This document shows, one piece after another, positions 20,618 to 31,429 of a stretch of DNA of 64,000 nucleotides. The notes below the pieces were generated by a model. That model had not been told where the DNA came from, made no database searches, and worked only from the letters and a program-made list of their open reading frames with translations. Position 1 is the stretch's first letter, and the number at the start of each line of letters is the position of its first letter. The stretch lies in the NCBI GenBank assembly GCA_021397845.1, contig CM038040.1, positions 65,335,966 to 65,399,965 of the forward strand, read 5' to 3'. The position numbers and the translations under genes were made by a program. Origin of the DNA: Areca catechu. Lineage: Eukaryota > Streptophyta > Magnoliopsida > Arecales > Arecaceae.

Positions 20618-21684
20618 GATGTGGCAGGAAGCTGACATGTAATCTCTGTCGGATGTCGTGTCAGAAAAATCTGCCATGGTGGACACTCCATCTCGAACTC
20701 CTTTGCCGGGCCGAACTCTCTTAGAATGCCAAGGCGACCCGCCAAAATTATGTTCCGCCCTCCGCCAAGTCGGCACCCGCAAGCCCGTGGCACCTAGGTC
20801 GAAGCTGAGCGACCTCCTTCACCAGATCGAGCCCCTCCGAGGTCGAGCAACCTGGACCGGAGTCGAGCCCAGCCCTCCTCCGTCATGGTGAGCCCCTCCA
20901 AGGCCGAGCCCCCCGAACTGGAGTGGAGCTCAGCCCTCCTCCGTCGGGTTAAGCCCCTCCGAGGTCGAGCCTCCCGAACCAGAGTCGAGCTCAGCCCTCC
21001 TTCATCGGGTTGAGCCCCTCCGAGGTCGAGCTCTCTAGGCAGGAGTCGAGCCTTCCTCCACAGGGTCAAGCCCTTCCGAGGTCGAGCCTCCTGGATCAGA
21101 GTCGAGCCCAGCCCTCCTCCGCCAGGTCGAGCCCCTCAGAGGTCGAGCCCCCCGGGCCAGAGCCGGGTTTTCCGGAGTGGAGCGACTGGGAGGAATGTCA
21201 GAGCGCGTGGCAGCTTCCTTTATCACGAATCGAGAAAGATGTCTCGTCCACGGCATGGAACACCGTCGCACGCACCTGCGAGCGCAGGGGAGATCCCGAG
21301 GTAGGTATTCAACAGCCGCCTGGGCTTAAAAGAACCTTCGACACCCTAGCAGGGAGGTACGTAAGCCAAACCACAAAATATCCAAGCAAGTAAGGGGAGA
21401 GGAGGTTTGATCCACCTTGGCCACCACATTCTTTAACACACTCGCACCCTCATTCTTAGATAACTCTCTCCTCCTAGCGTGGAGTCCATCTCAGGGGCTC
21501 GACCAGGAGGATATGTTCTCCTTGATCGTCATTGACTTGACTGTCGGAATGCCCCTGCCGGAATTCCCGGCTCGAATCACTAACCCTTGTTTTGCAGGTC
21601 CCAAGGAGCAGACCGTCGCCAAGAAGACGAAGGGCAGTCCAACTCCGACACCAGCTACGGGCCACGACGATCTTAGCGGCAACA
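20618..21684 (+). repeat. 3' LTR of the Tat element (1067 bp)
   Basis: It starts TGATGTGGCAGG and ends GGCAACA. Long blocks match the 5' LTR (for example gtggacactccatctcg, ccaccacattctttaacaca, ctcaggggctcgaccaggag) with scattered substitutions. It lacks the extra 270 bp of the 5' LTR and has its own version of the 61-bp minisatellite (about 20827-21160). The differing lengths mean any age estimate should use only the unique parts. Confidence 0.8.
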
Positions 21685-22340
21685 GATATAAATCTAATGA
21701 TTAAACTTTATAACTATAGAATTAAAAGTATTATTACATAGATGATGCATCAAGTTAATATCATGTTAGTACACTTATATATTTTCTTTAAAAATTAATT
21801 AGTGCTATATAAAATTATATAAGATAATAAGTAGAGATAGATATTTGATACAGGTTGGAATGTTGCTTCTCTATATCTATATCTTATTTTTTTTATAAAT
21901 ATGGATATGAATACAAATATTAATTGGATGTTTAAATTTTTATCGATTTAAAATTTAAAAATAAATATATTTGGATATTATTCCTACTATTTTTGTATTA
22001 AAAAAACTTATGATATTAAATAAAGCTGGAGACTCTTTTAAAAAAAGAATTTTTTTTTAATCTTTTATTTACTTCAATTTAGTCTACGTGGTGATCATGC
22101 GGTCGGTTCCAGGTTGCATCTTTGATAAGAAAATGTTGTTCTTTAGCGACGTGGACTGTTATTGGACGGTGCTCTACGCCATTGTCAAAAAACTTCTACG
22201 TCACCTAGATCTCCGGGTAGCCATTGTACGGTCCAATTTTAAATGCGTGCCAAAATAAACAAAAAAGATCATTCTTTTGCAACATAAATATATATATATA
22301 TATTCTCTTTTCAGACATGCTTCGAAACCGGAAACATCTA
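21685..22340. other. AT-rich spacer
   Basis: No gene was seen. It holds a short (TA)n run near 22287-22302 and an unplaced GC-richer block at 22085-22250. Confidence 0.5.
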
Positions 22341-23117
22341 GGTGGTGTTTGGATGTTAAAAAGTTAACCTTGGAATAGGGATAGTAATTCCTGGGAATTA
22401 GTTGGTATTCTCGTTTTCTGTTTGGTTGGAAGTATGGAATAAGGTGGTTATTCCAGTGCAATTAATGCAGTCTTATTCCTATTTGTGTTTGGTTGACATG
22501 AGAATAAGACTTTATTCTTGGAGGATAGTGGATGAATTTTATTAAAATGACAAAATTACCCTTGAAGATTATAATGTAGAAAATGTTAATTATTTTTTTA
22601 ATAAATTATATTTAAATTGGCAAATTTTCATGTTAACATGGATAGGGATATCAATTTAGATATGATTATCTCCAATAAAATATTATAAAATTGTTAATAT
22701 TTTTATTAAAAAAATTATTATCAAATAAAAATGAATAAAAATAATTTTAGGCATTAATTTTAAGAAAAATAATATTAATTAATAATAATTTTTTATTAGT
22801 CGGGACGAAGAGGGTTTGAGACGGAGACACCGGAGACACCGGAGCGAGACGAAGAAATCAAGACCTTCTCTTCGAAATGAGTCGGGACGAAGAAGGTTTG
22901 AGAAGAACACCGATCGGCCATTTACATGAGTACCCTTGGAATACAAAAACACGAATAACGTAATTCCATGGGAACCCATGGAATTAGAATTCGTGAATAA
23001 GGCCATGTTGACCGGAATAAAAAACCATCATAATTTCCTCTCGTAATTTGGGTCGTTTGGCATTTTAATCGCGAATAAGAACTTATTCCTCGCTCTATTC
23101 CGCAACCAAACACGGCC
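22341..23117. mobile_element. MITE, PIF/Harbinger-like, about 777 bp
   Basis: The ends are GGTGGTGTTTGG and, reverse complemented, GGCCGTGTTTGG, flanked by the 3-bp direct repeat 'cta' (22338-22340 and 23118-23120). The interior near both ends repeats 'ggaataag' and 'ttattcc' words as an extended inverted repeat. A GTGTTTGG terminus with 3-bp duplications suits the PIF/Harbinger group. No transposase frame. Confidence 0.6.
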
Positions 23118-23250
23118 CTAAGGAATCAGTTATTTAGTTATTTGTAGCTTAAAGAGGGAGTCCACCGCTTGTCAGCATCCAACATTTAGTTGGCGATTTG
23201 CAGGACCTTCCATTTTTCCCATGGTTTCCATGTTTAGCTATTTGGAAACT

Positions 23251-23257
23251 TATAAAG
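23251..23257 (+). promoter_or_regulatory. TATA box candidate for the host gene
   Basis: The sequence cttataaaggga lies about 170 bp upstream of the ATG at 23424. A (GA)n run (23299-23317), common in plant 5' leaders, lies between, along with a short upstream ORF of 18 codons starting at 23318. Confidence 0.4.
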
Positions 23258-23423
23258 GGAGCGCCATCTGATCCCAAAATTTAAGCCATCTCTCAAAAGA
23301 GAGAGAGAGAGAGAGAGATGGCACGCATGGCCCTTCTGGTGCCAAAAGCGAGTCCCCACCGCCACCTCCAGTAGTGGAGGCAAAGAAACAACACCCACGA
23401 TAAAATGCGAAAACCACCTACGC

Positions 23424-23726
23424 ATGCTCGTAAGGAAGCTGAAGAAGCGGAGCAAGCTTCCGTGCATGGCCACCAAACCCACCACATCCCACTACCAATA
23501 TGACCCCTCAAGCTACTCTCGCAACTTCGATGATGGCTTCGCGGGACTGCGCTCGACGACGACTCCACCGACTTCCACCATACATTCTCCTCGAGGTTCG
23601 CCGCCACCTCTTCAGATTTCTCTCGGTGGCCATCAACCAACCATTATTAGCTCAGGGAAGCCATTGGATAAGAAGTTTTCTTACTTCTTGTCCTTTTTTT
23701 TTTTTTTTTTATTCGATAATTTTTAG
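23424..23726 (+). CDS. Small plant protein with YDPxSYxxNFDDG motif (host gene candidate, likely frameshifted)
   Basis: The ATG at 23424 opens a basic N-terminus (LVRKLKKRSKLPC), then HYQYDPSSYSRNFDDGF. I recall this Y-D-P-x-S-Y-x-x-N-F-D-D/E-G motif from a family of short plant proteins of unknown function, but cannot name the family. After GFA the given frame turns into low-complexity Thr/Pro sequence. Another frame reads ALDDDSTDFHHTFSSRF and ends NHY-stop at about 23647, which looks more like a genuine acidic C-terminus. A single-base loss near 23543-23552 would explain this. GC content is higher than in the spacer around it. It may be a real gene with a sequencing error or a recent pseudogene. 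Confidence 0.4.
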   Translation: MLVRKLKKRSKLPCMATKPTTSHYQYDPSSYSRNFDDGFAGLRSTTTPPTSTIHSPRGSPPPLQISLGGHQPTIISSGKPLDKKFSYFLSFFFFFLFDNF

Positions 23727-23759
23727 GTTTTTTGTCCCCTCTTTTTAAAGAATCAATAT

Positions 23760-24877
23760 AAAGGTATCGTGGATGCCGTTGGGAGATCAAGATATGTTCT
23801 TATGGGTACCGTGTCAGGTGGAGGCTTGTAACTTTCCAAACTTCTCTCTCTTCCCTTAATTTCTCAATTTAATTTACTACTGGCATTTTGGAAGATAATG
23901 TAATTTGTTTATGGAGAGCACAATGATTAATTATGATCTCCAACATTTTTTTTTTTTCCGATTTCATTTTCCGTGAAATGAGAGGGGTTCTCTGTTACGT
24001 TACAAAGGCTTTTAATAACAAAGTGCTTGGAAAATAGGTTTGGAAAGATTAGATAATTTCTAGGTTCTAGCCTGTCTAGCTAAGAGGCAAATCAGTTTCG
24101 CACCCTCTGCCCCAAATTCAGAGTCTTCCAAAAATAACCTGCGTGCATGCATGGATGTTATGATAAGATAGTTCTGACCCTTTCCAAGCTTTGCATCCAC
24201 TACCGTTCTTCTTGGATTGTCCGATTTCCCGTCAGTTGCATGAAAAATATCAGGCAGGATCGTTGTCTTCGTCGGACCATGACAAGCTACACCTTTGCCA
24301 CGCATGCATGTTTATTTTGTTTAATGAATATACCGTTCTATCAAAATAATAATAATAATAATAATAATTATATGTTGCTTTCAGGATAACCGTACTTTAT
24401 TGATAATAACCTAACAAATACTCGACAAGAGACGGTATGCTATCCATAATAAGCATAATTTATACATCCAACATGAAAAAACCTTCCGACGGGTGACAAT
24501 ATGCTTTCACAAATCCAATATATCCATTCATTATTCAATTAATAAAAAATCTCATAAATTTAGTTAATTCATCGATGTTCAAGTCTGGAAATGGGTTACA
24601 TAGGACCAAGCCACACCTTTACCCAAGTTTTACCCAAACATTTTTTTTGGACTTCAGGTCGGGCTTAAATAAAAAAGTTTTGAAAAAAACTAGATCCAAG
24701 TCTAGCCCGAATTCAATTGGATCAGCCCAAACGGGTTCTCCTTCACCGGCTCTCTTTTTTATTCCTTAACAAATAAAAAAAAGAAAATTATGAAAATTAT
24801 GGCTCATATGGACTTTCATTCATATTCATGAATTATAATAGTTGAAAATTGAAACTTAATGCTTTTTTAACTCAAGG
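23760..24877. other. Spacer with an (AAT)n microsatellite
   Basis: No gene was seen. An (aat)n run of about nine units lies at 24343-24368. A segment at 24590-24740 (cacctttacccaagtttt, aaatgggttacat, cagcccaaacgggtt) resembles hAT-type MITE interior, but no ends could be matched. Confidence 0.45.
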
Positions 24878-26327
24878 TTTTGTCATCATCAAAAAGGAGG
24901 AGATTGTTGGCTCCACCTAGTGATTTTGATGAATAACAAAATATTGAGTGCATAATGTATACTAATGTGTATTTCAAGTTATGAGTTTTCAGGAAGAAAG
25001 CACATCAAAATCTCAAAAATCTATGTATCATGGCATGCTGTGGCACGGAGCATTTCTTGCAATTCTGGACATCCTCTTCATGGAAAAAGGACTTTTACAT
25101 GTTCAATTATTATTTATTTATGTTCCATTTAAATTTCAATATCAATATTTATGATTTTGGCTCAAATTACACTTGAATCTGAATTTTTTCAGTCTCAAGT
25201 GTTGACACATGGCAAGCCAAGTGTCGACACTTCAGCATTTGGCACGCAGAAAAATCCTTGGCATGCCAAGTGTCGATACCTAGATTTCAAGTGTCAACAC
25301 CTGCATTTCAAGTGTTGACACTTAGGTTTCCAAGTGTCGACTCAAGGCCTGAGATTTTTGAAAATCCAGAACTTTGCCATTTGAGGATTTTTGTATCAAG
25401 TGTCAACACCTGACAGCCAAGTATCGACATCTGATGAGCCAAGTGTCGACACTTGAAGCCAGACAGCCTTAATGGATCTATTTTTCTGACTTGCAGAACT
25501 TGCTTTTCAAGCTCCAAACGGCTAGATTAGATGCTCCAATGGTCACAAACCATTTTTTGAAAGTTTCTTGTTATATTTAACCTCCACCAACTTCATTATA
25601 AAGGCATTGAAGTATATTGAAGTCCATTCAAAGCCAAAAAGCCAATATTCTCTTAAGAACTTCACATCAAAAGCCTTTTATAATTTGATTCCCTGAAAAA
25701 GCCTTCAAGTTCATCCTAGCATCATTCCAAAAGAGATATTTTGAAGAATATTCTGAGGAGACAAGACAAAGCATCAACTTGAGCTTCAAAGCTTCCATCC
25801 TACTCTTGAAGAGAGTTTGTCTTAGTTTTAAAAGTTGTATATTTATTTTTATCTTGTGATTTGACCTTGCTTTCAAGGGTGTCTTGAAAGAAGGTTGTTG
25901 TGGTTTGTTGATGAGCCAAAGGGATAAAATCAACTAGGGTTAACTTGTGAGCCCGAAGACAAAACAAGTATAAAAGGTTGTTGATGAGCCTAGGTGACAA
26001 AATCAACATAGGTTTTGACTTGTGAGCCTTTTGAAAAACAAGTCAGCTGTAATCTTGATTGGATTATAGTGGAATTCCCAAGGATGGCTTGGGAAGTGGA
26101 TGTAGGTGCTAGGTTTGCACAGAATCACTATAAATACTGTGTTTGTGTGTGATTGCTTTCTTTCCCTCTTGCTCCTTGCTTATTACATTTGATTTACTGC
26201 TTTCAGCTGTATTGAATCTTGAGCATTGAATTTATTACTTACAAACACCACTAGACCTTCACATTACTGTTTTAATTTTTAAAAGATCCAATTCACCCCC
26301 CCTCTTGGGCTCCATTTCTGGGCAACA
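24878..26327 (+). mobile_element. SIRE/Maximus-type copia 3' end: purine tract plus LTR
   Basis: The LTR (24905-26327, 1423 bp) runs from TGTTGGCTCCACC to GGGCAACA. It is preceded by ttgtcatcatcaaaaaggag, the same tract found before the 3' LTR at 49029, so this is a 3' LTR whose internal region is missing. The start (tgattttgatgaataacaaa) and the end (caattcacccccc, ctcttgg) are typical of SIRE-type elements. A TATA box (cactataaatac) lies at 26127-26138. The 3' flank is directly a LINE. Confidence 0.75.
25195..25455. repeat. Array of AAGTGTCGACACTT-like palindromes in the LTR
   Basis: Nine occurrences of variants of aagtgtcgacactt, itself a perfect palindrome, lie within about 260 bp at irregular spacing of roughly 20-45 bp (for example ccaagtgtcgacacttcag, tcaagtgtcaacacctg, tcaagtgttgacactt). 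Confidence 0.8.
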
Positions 26328-27079
26328 CTCTGATCTTTGTATGGAAGGGCTCAAGGGGGGTAAAGCTCCTATATCTGTATCCTTACCTAGGAAGGCTATT
26401 TCTTTTGGTGTTAGGGGAGAGGGGGACTTGGGGAGAGTGGTGGCGGGCGCTCCGGGGGTGTGGCCAAAGGGAAAAAAGTAGTTCTGGGCTAGGCTGAGGT
26501 GGGGAAGAAGGGCTCTGGGAGTCTGGGAGTTAACTTGGGCTCTGCTGGGTTCTCTGCACCTGGATCTGGCGCGGTGGGAGGGTAGGTGAGGGAGTGAAGG
26601 GGAAAGGGTTGACGGTGAGTGGTGCAGGGGAGGGGGATAAGGGAGGTGGAGTGCTTAAGGGGAAAGCTTTCTCTGTGGGTGTTACAGGGGAGGAGGAGAA
26701 GGGTAATGGCTTAGCTATTGGAGAGGGGAAGAAGGGTGGTGGTGTTGCTGGGGGTTCTCAGGGGAGGCCTCTAGAGCTGGATGCCCATCCTGGGTCGGAG
26801 CCTAGGCTGGCTGACAAGAAGGTGAAGATGGGTGAGTTGTCTTCTCTGATTGCCTCCGAAAGGCCTGTTATGGAGGTCGGGCTGCCAAGAGGGGGGACTG
26901 TTCTGGTCTGCATTAGGGTGGAATGTAGAACTCCTGAGCATGATGATATTATGGGGCAGCTAAAGGTGGCCTTGTTTCAGGAGGCCGTGGTCTCCCAGTC
27001 TGGAAAAGAAGGCCCTATGCTTATTGATGAATCTGAAACTGCTGGGAAGTCCCTTGGGGAGGGGTCTTCCATGGGTTAG
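26328..27079 (+). pseudogene. LINE ORF1 C-terminal part
   Basis: Readable from the junction (KAPISVSLPRKAISFGVRGE), then interrupted near 26480. An open frame from 26594 to 27079 is Gly/Lys/Glu-rich. ORF1 of plant L1 elements encodes an RNA-binding protein with a gag-like domain and CCHC knuckle. Those parts are missing upstream, so only the linker end remains. It ends 12 bp before ORF2, the usual tight spacing. Confidence 0.5.
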
Positions 27080-27091
27080 GAATTTTCTTGT

Positions 27092-27830
27092 ATGAAGATA
27101 TTATCCTGGAATGCAAGAGGGGCAGGGAAACCTTCCTTTGCCTTTACTTTTCGTAGAATTAATCTTCTTTATCATTATGATGTTTATATAATCTTGGAAA
27201 CTTACTGTCTGGATCATCCTTACAAAGGATTCGACGATGCCTTCCCAGGGATTAGGACCACTATGCTATTGACTCCAGGGGCTTATTTGGGGGAATTGTG
27301 GTGGCTTGGGATAAAAGTATCGCCAGGATTGATGTGTTTCACAAGTTTGATCAGAATGCCATTATGGTCATCACTGAAAATAATGGGCCGTCTTGGATCC
27401 TTTCTGCTATCTATGCCAGCACCTGTTACAAGGAAAGGAGTTATCTCTGGAACGAGGTGTCTCAAGTGATCAATCAGGGATTCCCGACTGTAGTTGTCGG
27501 GGATTTCAATTATATTACTAATGTGGAGGAGAAGCAAGGAAAGGGTCCCCTTTTCCCAAAATGTGGCAACCAGGGAGTTCAGTCATTTCTTGGACACCAA
27601 TGGTTTGATCGATTTGGGATTTGTGGGCAATAGATATACCTGGTGCAATATAGATCAGGTAGGGCTCGGGTCTGGGAAAGGCTAGATAGAGCGGTGGCTA
27701 CCACGGGTTGGCTTCAGATGCATCCCAAATTCTCGGTACGGCACTTAGATAGGGTGGCTTATGATCATTGTCCTCTTCTTTTGACCACCACGCATCTTCC
27801 CCCTATTCATGCTCCATTTAGGTTTGAAAG
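27092..27830 (+). pseudogene. LINE ORF2 endonuclease domain
   Basis: ORF2 starts at 27092 with MKILSWNARGAGKPSFAFTF, the conserved first strand of the exo/endonuclease fold (W-N-x-R-G). Frames then switch near 27285, where GGIVV-type sequence joins WDKSIARIDVFHKFDQNAI. WILSAIYAST and FPTVVVGDFNYITNVEEKQG (G-D-F-N) follow. After a stop at 27631, RARVWERLDRAVA and VAYDHCPLLL (S/Y-D-H active-site motif) are readable. The domain nicks target DNA during insertion. The shifts and stop break it. Confidence 0.75.
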
Positions 27831-28228
27831 AATTTGGCTTTCTTACCCTAATTCTTGGAAAGTTGTCAGGGAGGTTTGGAGAATGCTAATAAGAGAAAAT
27901 GCTCAGTATTGCATCACCCGGAGATTAGAACTTTCCAAGCACCGGCTGAGGAAATGGAACAAAGTGGAAGTGGGAAATATCTTTGTTAGACTGGCTGAGA
28001 TGAAAAAAGTCATCCATGATCTCCAGAGTAAGGAAGACAGTCAGGGTGGTTTGAATGATGAAGACCTCTCTTCTCTGTGCTCTAGGCTGGCTTCATACAA
28101 TTCTCTTTTGGCCCAGCAGGAAACAATGTGGAGACAGAAATCCAAGGTACAGTGGTTGGCTCAGGGAGATAAGAACTCTCATTTCTTCCACGAAGCCACT
28201 ATAGTCAGGAGACATCGCAATCGGATTC

Positions 28229-29660
28229 GTGCTCTCAAGACTGATGATGGGGGCTGGATTGATAGCGAGGAGGACATCTTACAGGAGGTGGTTTCTTATT
28301 TTAGGTCTAGATAGAGGTCGAATGAGGGTGATCCTCTTTATCACCAATATTCTGCTCCTGAGAGCGTTGTTTCACAGGATCAGAATGCTGGTCTTCTTGC
28401 TCTTATTTCTGAAGATGAAGTAAGAGAGGTGCTCTGGTCTTTGGCTGAGGATAAGGCTCCTGGCCCTGATGGGTTTCCTTCTCTCTTCTTCAGAAGATAT
28501 TGGAGAATTATTAGAGGTGATGTTGTTTCAGCTGTGCAACTCTTCTTCTTGACAGGTCTGATGCCGAACAAGTGGAAGCAAATCTTTGTCACCCTTGTCC
28601 CTAAGCATCCTCAGCCAACTCATCCATCCTACTTCAGACCCATTAGTTTATGTAGTACTTTATACAGGGTTTGTGCTAAGCTGATGGCTATGAGAATGAA
28701 GCCTATTCTCCCGAGTATCATCTCTTTTGAGCAGGGGGCCATTATCGAGGGTCGAGGAATTTCTGATAATGTCCTGCTGGCCCAGGAATTTATGCATGAT
28801 TTGCATAGGTCTCTGCCTAGAGCCCCTCTGATGGCAATCAAGCTAGACATGGAAAGAGCTTATGATCAGGTATGATGGGCCTTTCTTGAGCGGTCTCTGC
28901 ATGACTTTGGTTTCCATCCTTTGTAGATTTCCAGGATCTTGGCTTGTATCACGTGCCCGTCGTTTGCTATCATTCTTAATGGCTCCCCTTCGGATTTCTT
29001 TCATTCGATAGTTGGCCTCCTACAGGGTTGTCCGATGTCCCCCTACCTCTTTATTATTGTTGCTGACGCTCTCTCGTGAGCTCTGCGGGATGCGGTTAGA
29101 GGATCATCTATCCATCCCTTCTTTGTATCCCCGACAGTAGTTCCTATCTCACATCTTTTTTTTGCCAATGACTGCTTACTCATCGGCAGGGAATCTGAGG
29201 CTACGGCTCGGGGGTTCAGGAGAGTTATTATGGAATACTGCTTGGCTTCTGGTCAGTCAGTTACCTGGAGAAGTCGGAGGTCCATTTCTCTCCAAAGATA
29301 GCCGCCCGCACCCGCCCTCTGATTCTTTCGATTCTCAGGATTCGAGACAGGGACAGGCCTATCCGCTATTTTGATGTTTCCATTTCTGGTGGCCGCCTCC
29401 GTAGAGATGAGTCTCGAATTTTAGTGCAGGCTGTTCAGGAGCGGGTGGAAGGATGGCAGGGTAGGACTTTATCGGTGATGGGCAGACTGACCTTCATTAG
29501 ATCGATATTGACTTCTCTACCTATCTACCTCTTAGCTAATGCTGTTATTCCAAAGGCTACGATGGAAAAGGTGGAGCAGATTCTTCGGGCTTTCTTTTTG
29601 AGGTCGAATGCGGCGCCCAGGGGTATCAACCTGGTGGGTTGGTAGTCAGTGTGCCAGCCT
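28229..29660 (+). pseudogene. LINE ORF2 reverse transcriptase domain
   Basis: The finger region reads AEDKAPGPDGFPSLFFRRYW. Next come LVPKHPQPTHPSYFRPISLC, SFEQGAIIEGRGISDNVLLA and MAIKLDMERAYDQV. A TGA at 28873-28875 replaces the expected Trp. Beyond it, GLLQGCPMSPYLFIIVADAL is readable. The catalytic box is FANDCLLIG where the family has F/Y-A-D-D, so the first catalytic Asp of the pair is Asn. Further stops follow. LRRDESRILVQA-type and VEGWQGRTLSVMGRLTFIRS sequence marks the thumb region. The enzyme is dead by several criteria. Confidence 0.8.
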
Positions 29661-30120
29661 GTCCAGGAGGGTGGCTTTGGCATTTACTCGCTTCTCAGTA
29701 GGAGGGAGGCTTTGCTGGCTCGTCATGCTACCACTTTGTTCCTTAATCCGGGCAGTTTGTGGGTCTCCTTTATGAGAGCCAGATATGACACCCGATCCCT
29801 GGAGGGGGGTGACTTCGTGCCCTCCTCTCGAGGGTCGCCCATTTGGAAGGAAGTCAGGAGGAGGACTCCGGAGGTCTTTCACTATTTCAGATAGATGGTT
29901 GATGATGGAAAATCTATCAGAGTATTAGCTGATGTCTGGATCTCTGAAATCTTCCTTCATAAATGGCCAACATTCGTATCCCCGGAATTGCTGAATTCCT
30001 GGATGGTCAGTGCTCTCATTATCTCGGGGATGCAGACCTGGAATCTATGCTGCTCTCTCGATATTTTGGGGAGCCTCTGAAGGATCGTATCCTCTCTATT
30101 GCTATAGCGGTCTCTCCAAG

Positions 30121-31216
30121 CCCGGATACTAGAGTTTGGGGGCCCACTTCTTCTACCTCTGCTCCGTTGTCTGACCTCTACTCTATTTACCATCCTACTC
30201 AGCAAGGGACTGTCCAACTCAATTGGATCTAGGCCCTCCCGGTGCACCCGTGGGTGCATCTCGTTCTCTGGAAGGTAATGAGGCGCCACCTGCCTACGAG
30301 ATCCTTTCTAAGCTTGAGGGGAGTTCATATTTTCCCCTCTTGTCCTTTTTGTGCTGATCCAGAGGAGTCCTTGGTCCATACATTATTTCTTTGCTTACGA
30401 GCAAGGCGTGTGTGGACCCTGGCTGGTTATAAATCCCTTATGTACTCGGGAGACGATGCGGTGGATACCTTCATTCGTACCCTGCATTCTCCCCCTGGTA
30501 CTGTTTCCCGGAGCTTTATACCTTATCTGGCTTATCAATTGTAGATCACCTGGAATGCCATGATCTTTAGGTTAGAGACCAGCTCACCTACCTTTATTGT
30601 GGAGAGAGCTAGGGCTCAGGACATGGAGTATCATGGATAGATGGTAGCATCGTCTGAGATCTGGGGCTCCGGTTCTGCTCCTCGAGCATCTCACTGGAAA
30701 CTGGTTTCTTGGGAGCCCCCTCCTCAGGATTTTGTTACTATCAGCTTTGATGGGAGTGTCAGAGGGCCGATGGCTGGAGCTGCCTTTGTCATTCGGTCCT
30801 CTACTGCTGGTTTTATTGCGACGGGGGGCTCTCATCTAGTGGAACAGACTGTTCCCCTAGCGGAGCTCTATGGAGCTTGGGTGGGTATTAAGTATGCCAC
30901 GAGGATCCTTAACTTGGATCGCCTCGTTATTGAAGGCGATTCCTTTACGGTTATCTCTTGGATCCAGAGTGCTATCGGGAAGACTCCCACCATTCCTCTA
31001 CTACGGGATATAGCGCTGATGCTCCATTATTGTTCTGGGCTTATCATCCGCCACGTCTATAGAGAAGCCAACTCCGCTGCTGATTGGGCGGCTTCTTTTG
31101 TTGCTCATCACTCGGGAGGGTTCATTTGCACTTCTCTCGAGAAAATGTCTGTACAGTTTAGACATAGTTTGTTTGTAGATAGTTTGGGTTGTACTTTTTT
31201 CAGGACTATTTTATAA
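30121..31216 (+). pseudogene. LINE ORF2 zinc-binding RVT region and RNase H
   Basis: The zf-RVT region has HPWVHLVLWKVMRRHLPTRS, then CPFCADPEESLVHTLFLC, with the C-x2-C-x8-H-x4-C spacing of plant LINEs. After a linker with stops, an RNase H domain is open from 30641 to 31216: ISFDGSVRGPMAGAAFVIRS, then PLAELYGAWVGIKYA, LVIEGDSFTVISWIQ and HVYREANSAADWAA. These supply the expected D-E-D-(N/H) residues. Many plant LINEs carry such a C-terminal RNase H. This last domain has no internal stop. Confidence 0.8.
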
Positions 31217-31240
31217 AATATCCGTTTTACCAAAAAAATA

Positions 31241-31429
31241 ATATTGAAATAAAGAAAATAAATCTAGAAAAACTCAATCAATTCACCGTACCCCTAAATT
31301 ACCCAAATAACTGAGTTCGGACATTAGATCATTTTGACCAGCCTAATTTGTTGAGGTTTTATCAATACTCTTAAAGTCTATTTGGTCCTCTTGACCAAGT
31401 CCTCAATCATGATTAGAAATTTTAAATCA
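31241..31429. other. AT-rich spacer
   Basis: No gene or repeat boundary was seen. Confidence 0.4.

Larger units (their letters stand above)
9910..21684 (+). mobile_element. Full-length, inactive Tat-lineage Ty3/gypsy retrotransposon
   Basis: All parts are in order: 5' LTR, primer site, gag, protease, RT, RNase H, a second RNase H of the archaeal-like type diagnostic of the Tat lineage, integrase, a 57-bp repeat array, an antisense spliced gene, a purine tract and 3' LTR. Flanks tatat (9905-9909) and gatat (21685-21689) form a 4/5 target duplication. Many stops and several frameshifts interrupt the coding regions, so the element is dead. At 11.8 kb its size suits the lineage. Confidence 0.85.
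26328..31240 (+). mobile_element. L1-type LINE, 5'-truncated, with RNase H
   Basis: The order is end of ORF1, then ORF2 with apurinic endonuclease, reverse transcriptase, a zinc-binding RVT domain and RNase H. It ends in ttttaccaaaaaaata, a short A tail. The 5' end stops abruptly at the copia LTR end. Multiple stops and frameshifts make it inactive. No clear target duplication was found. Confidence 0.8.
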
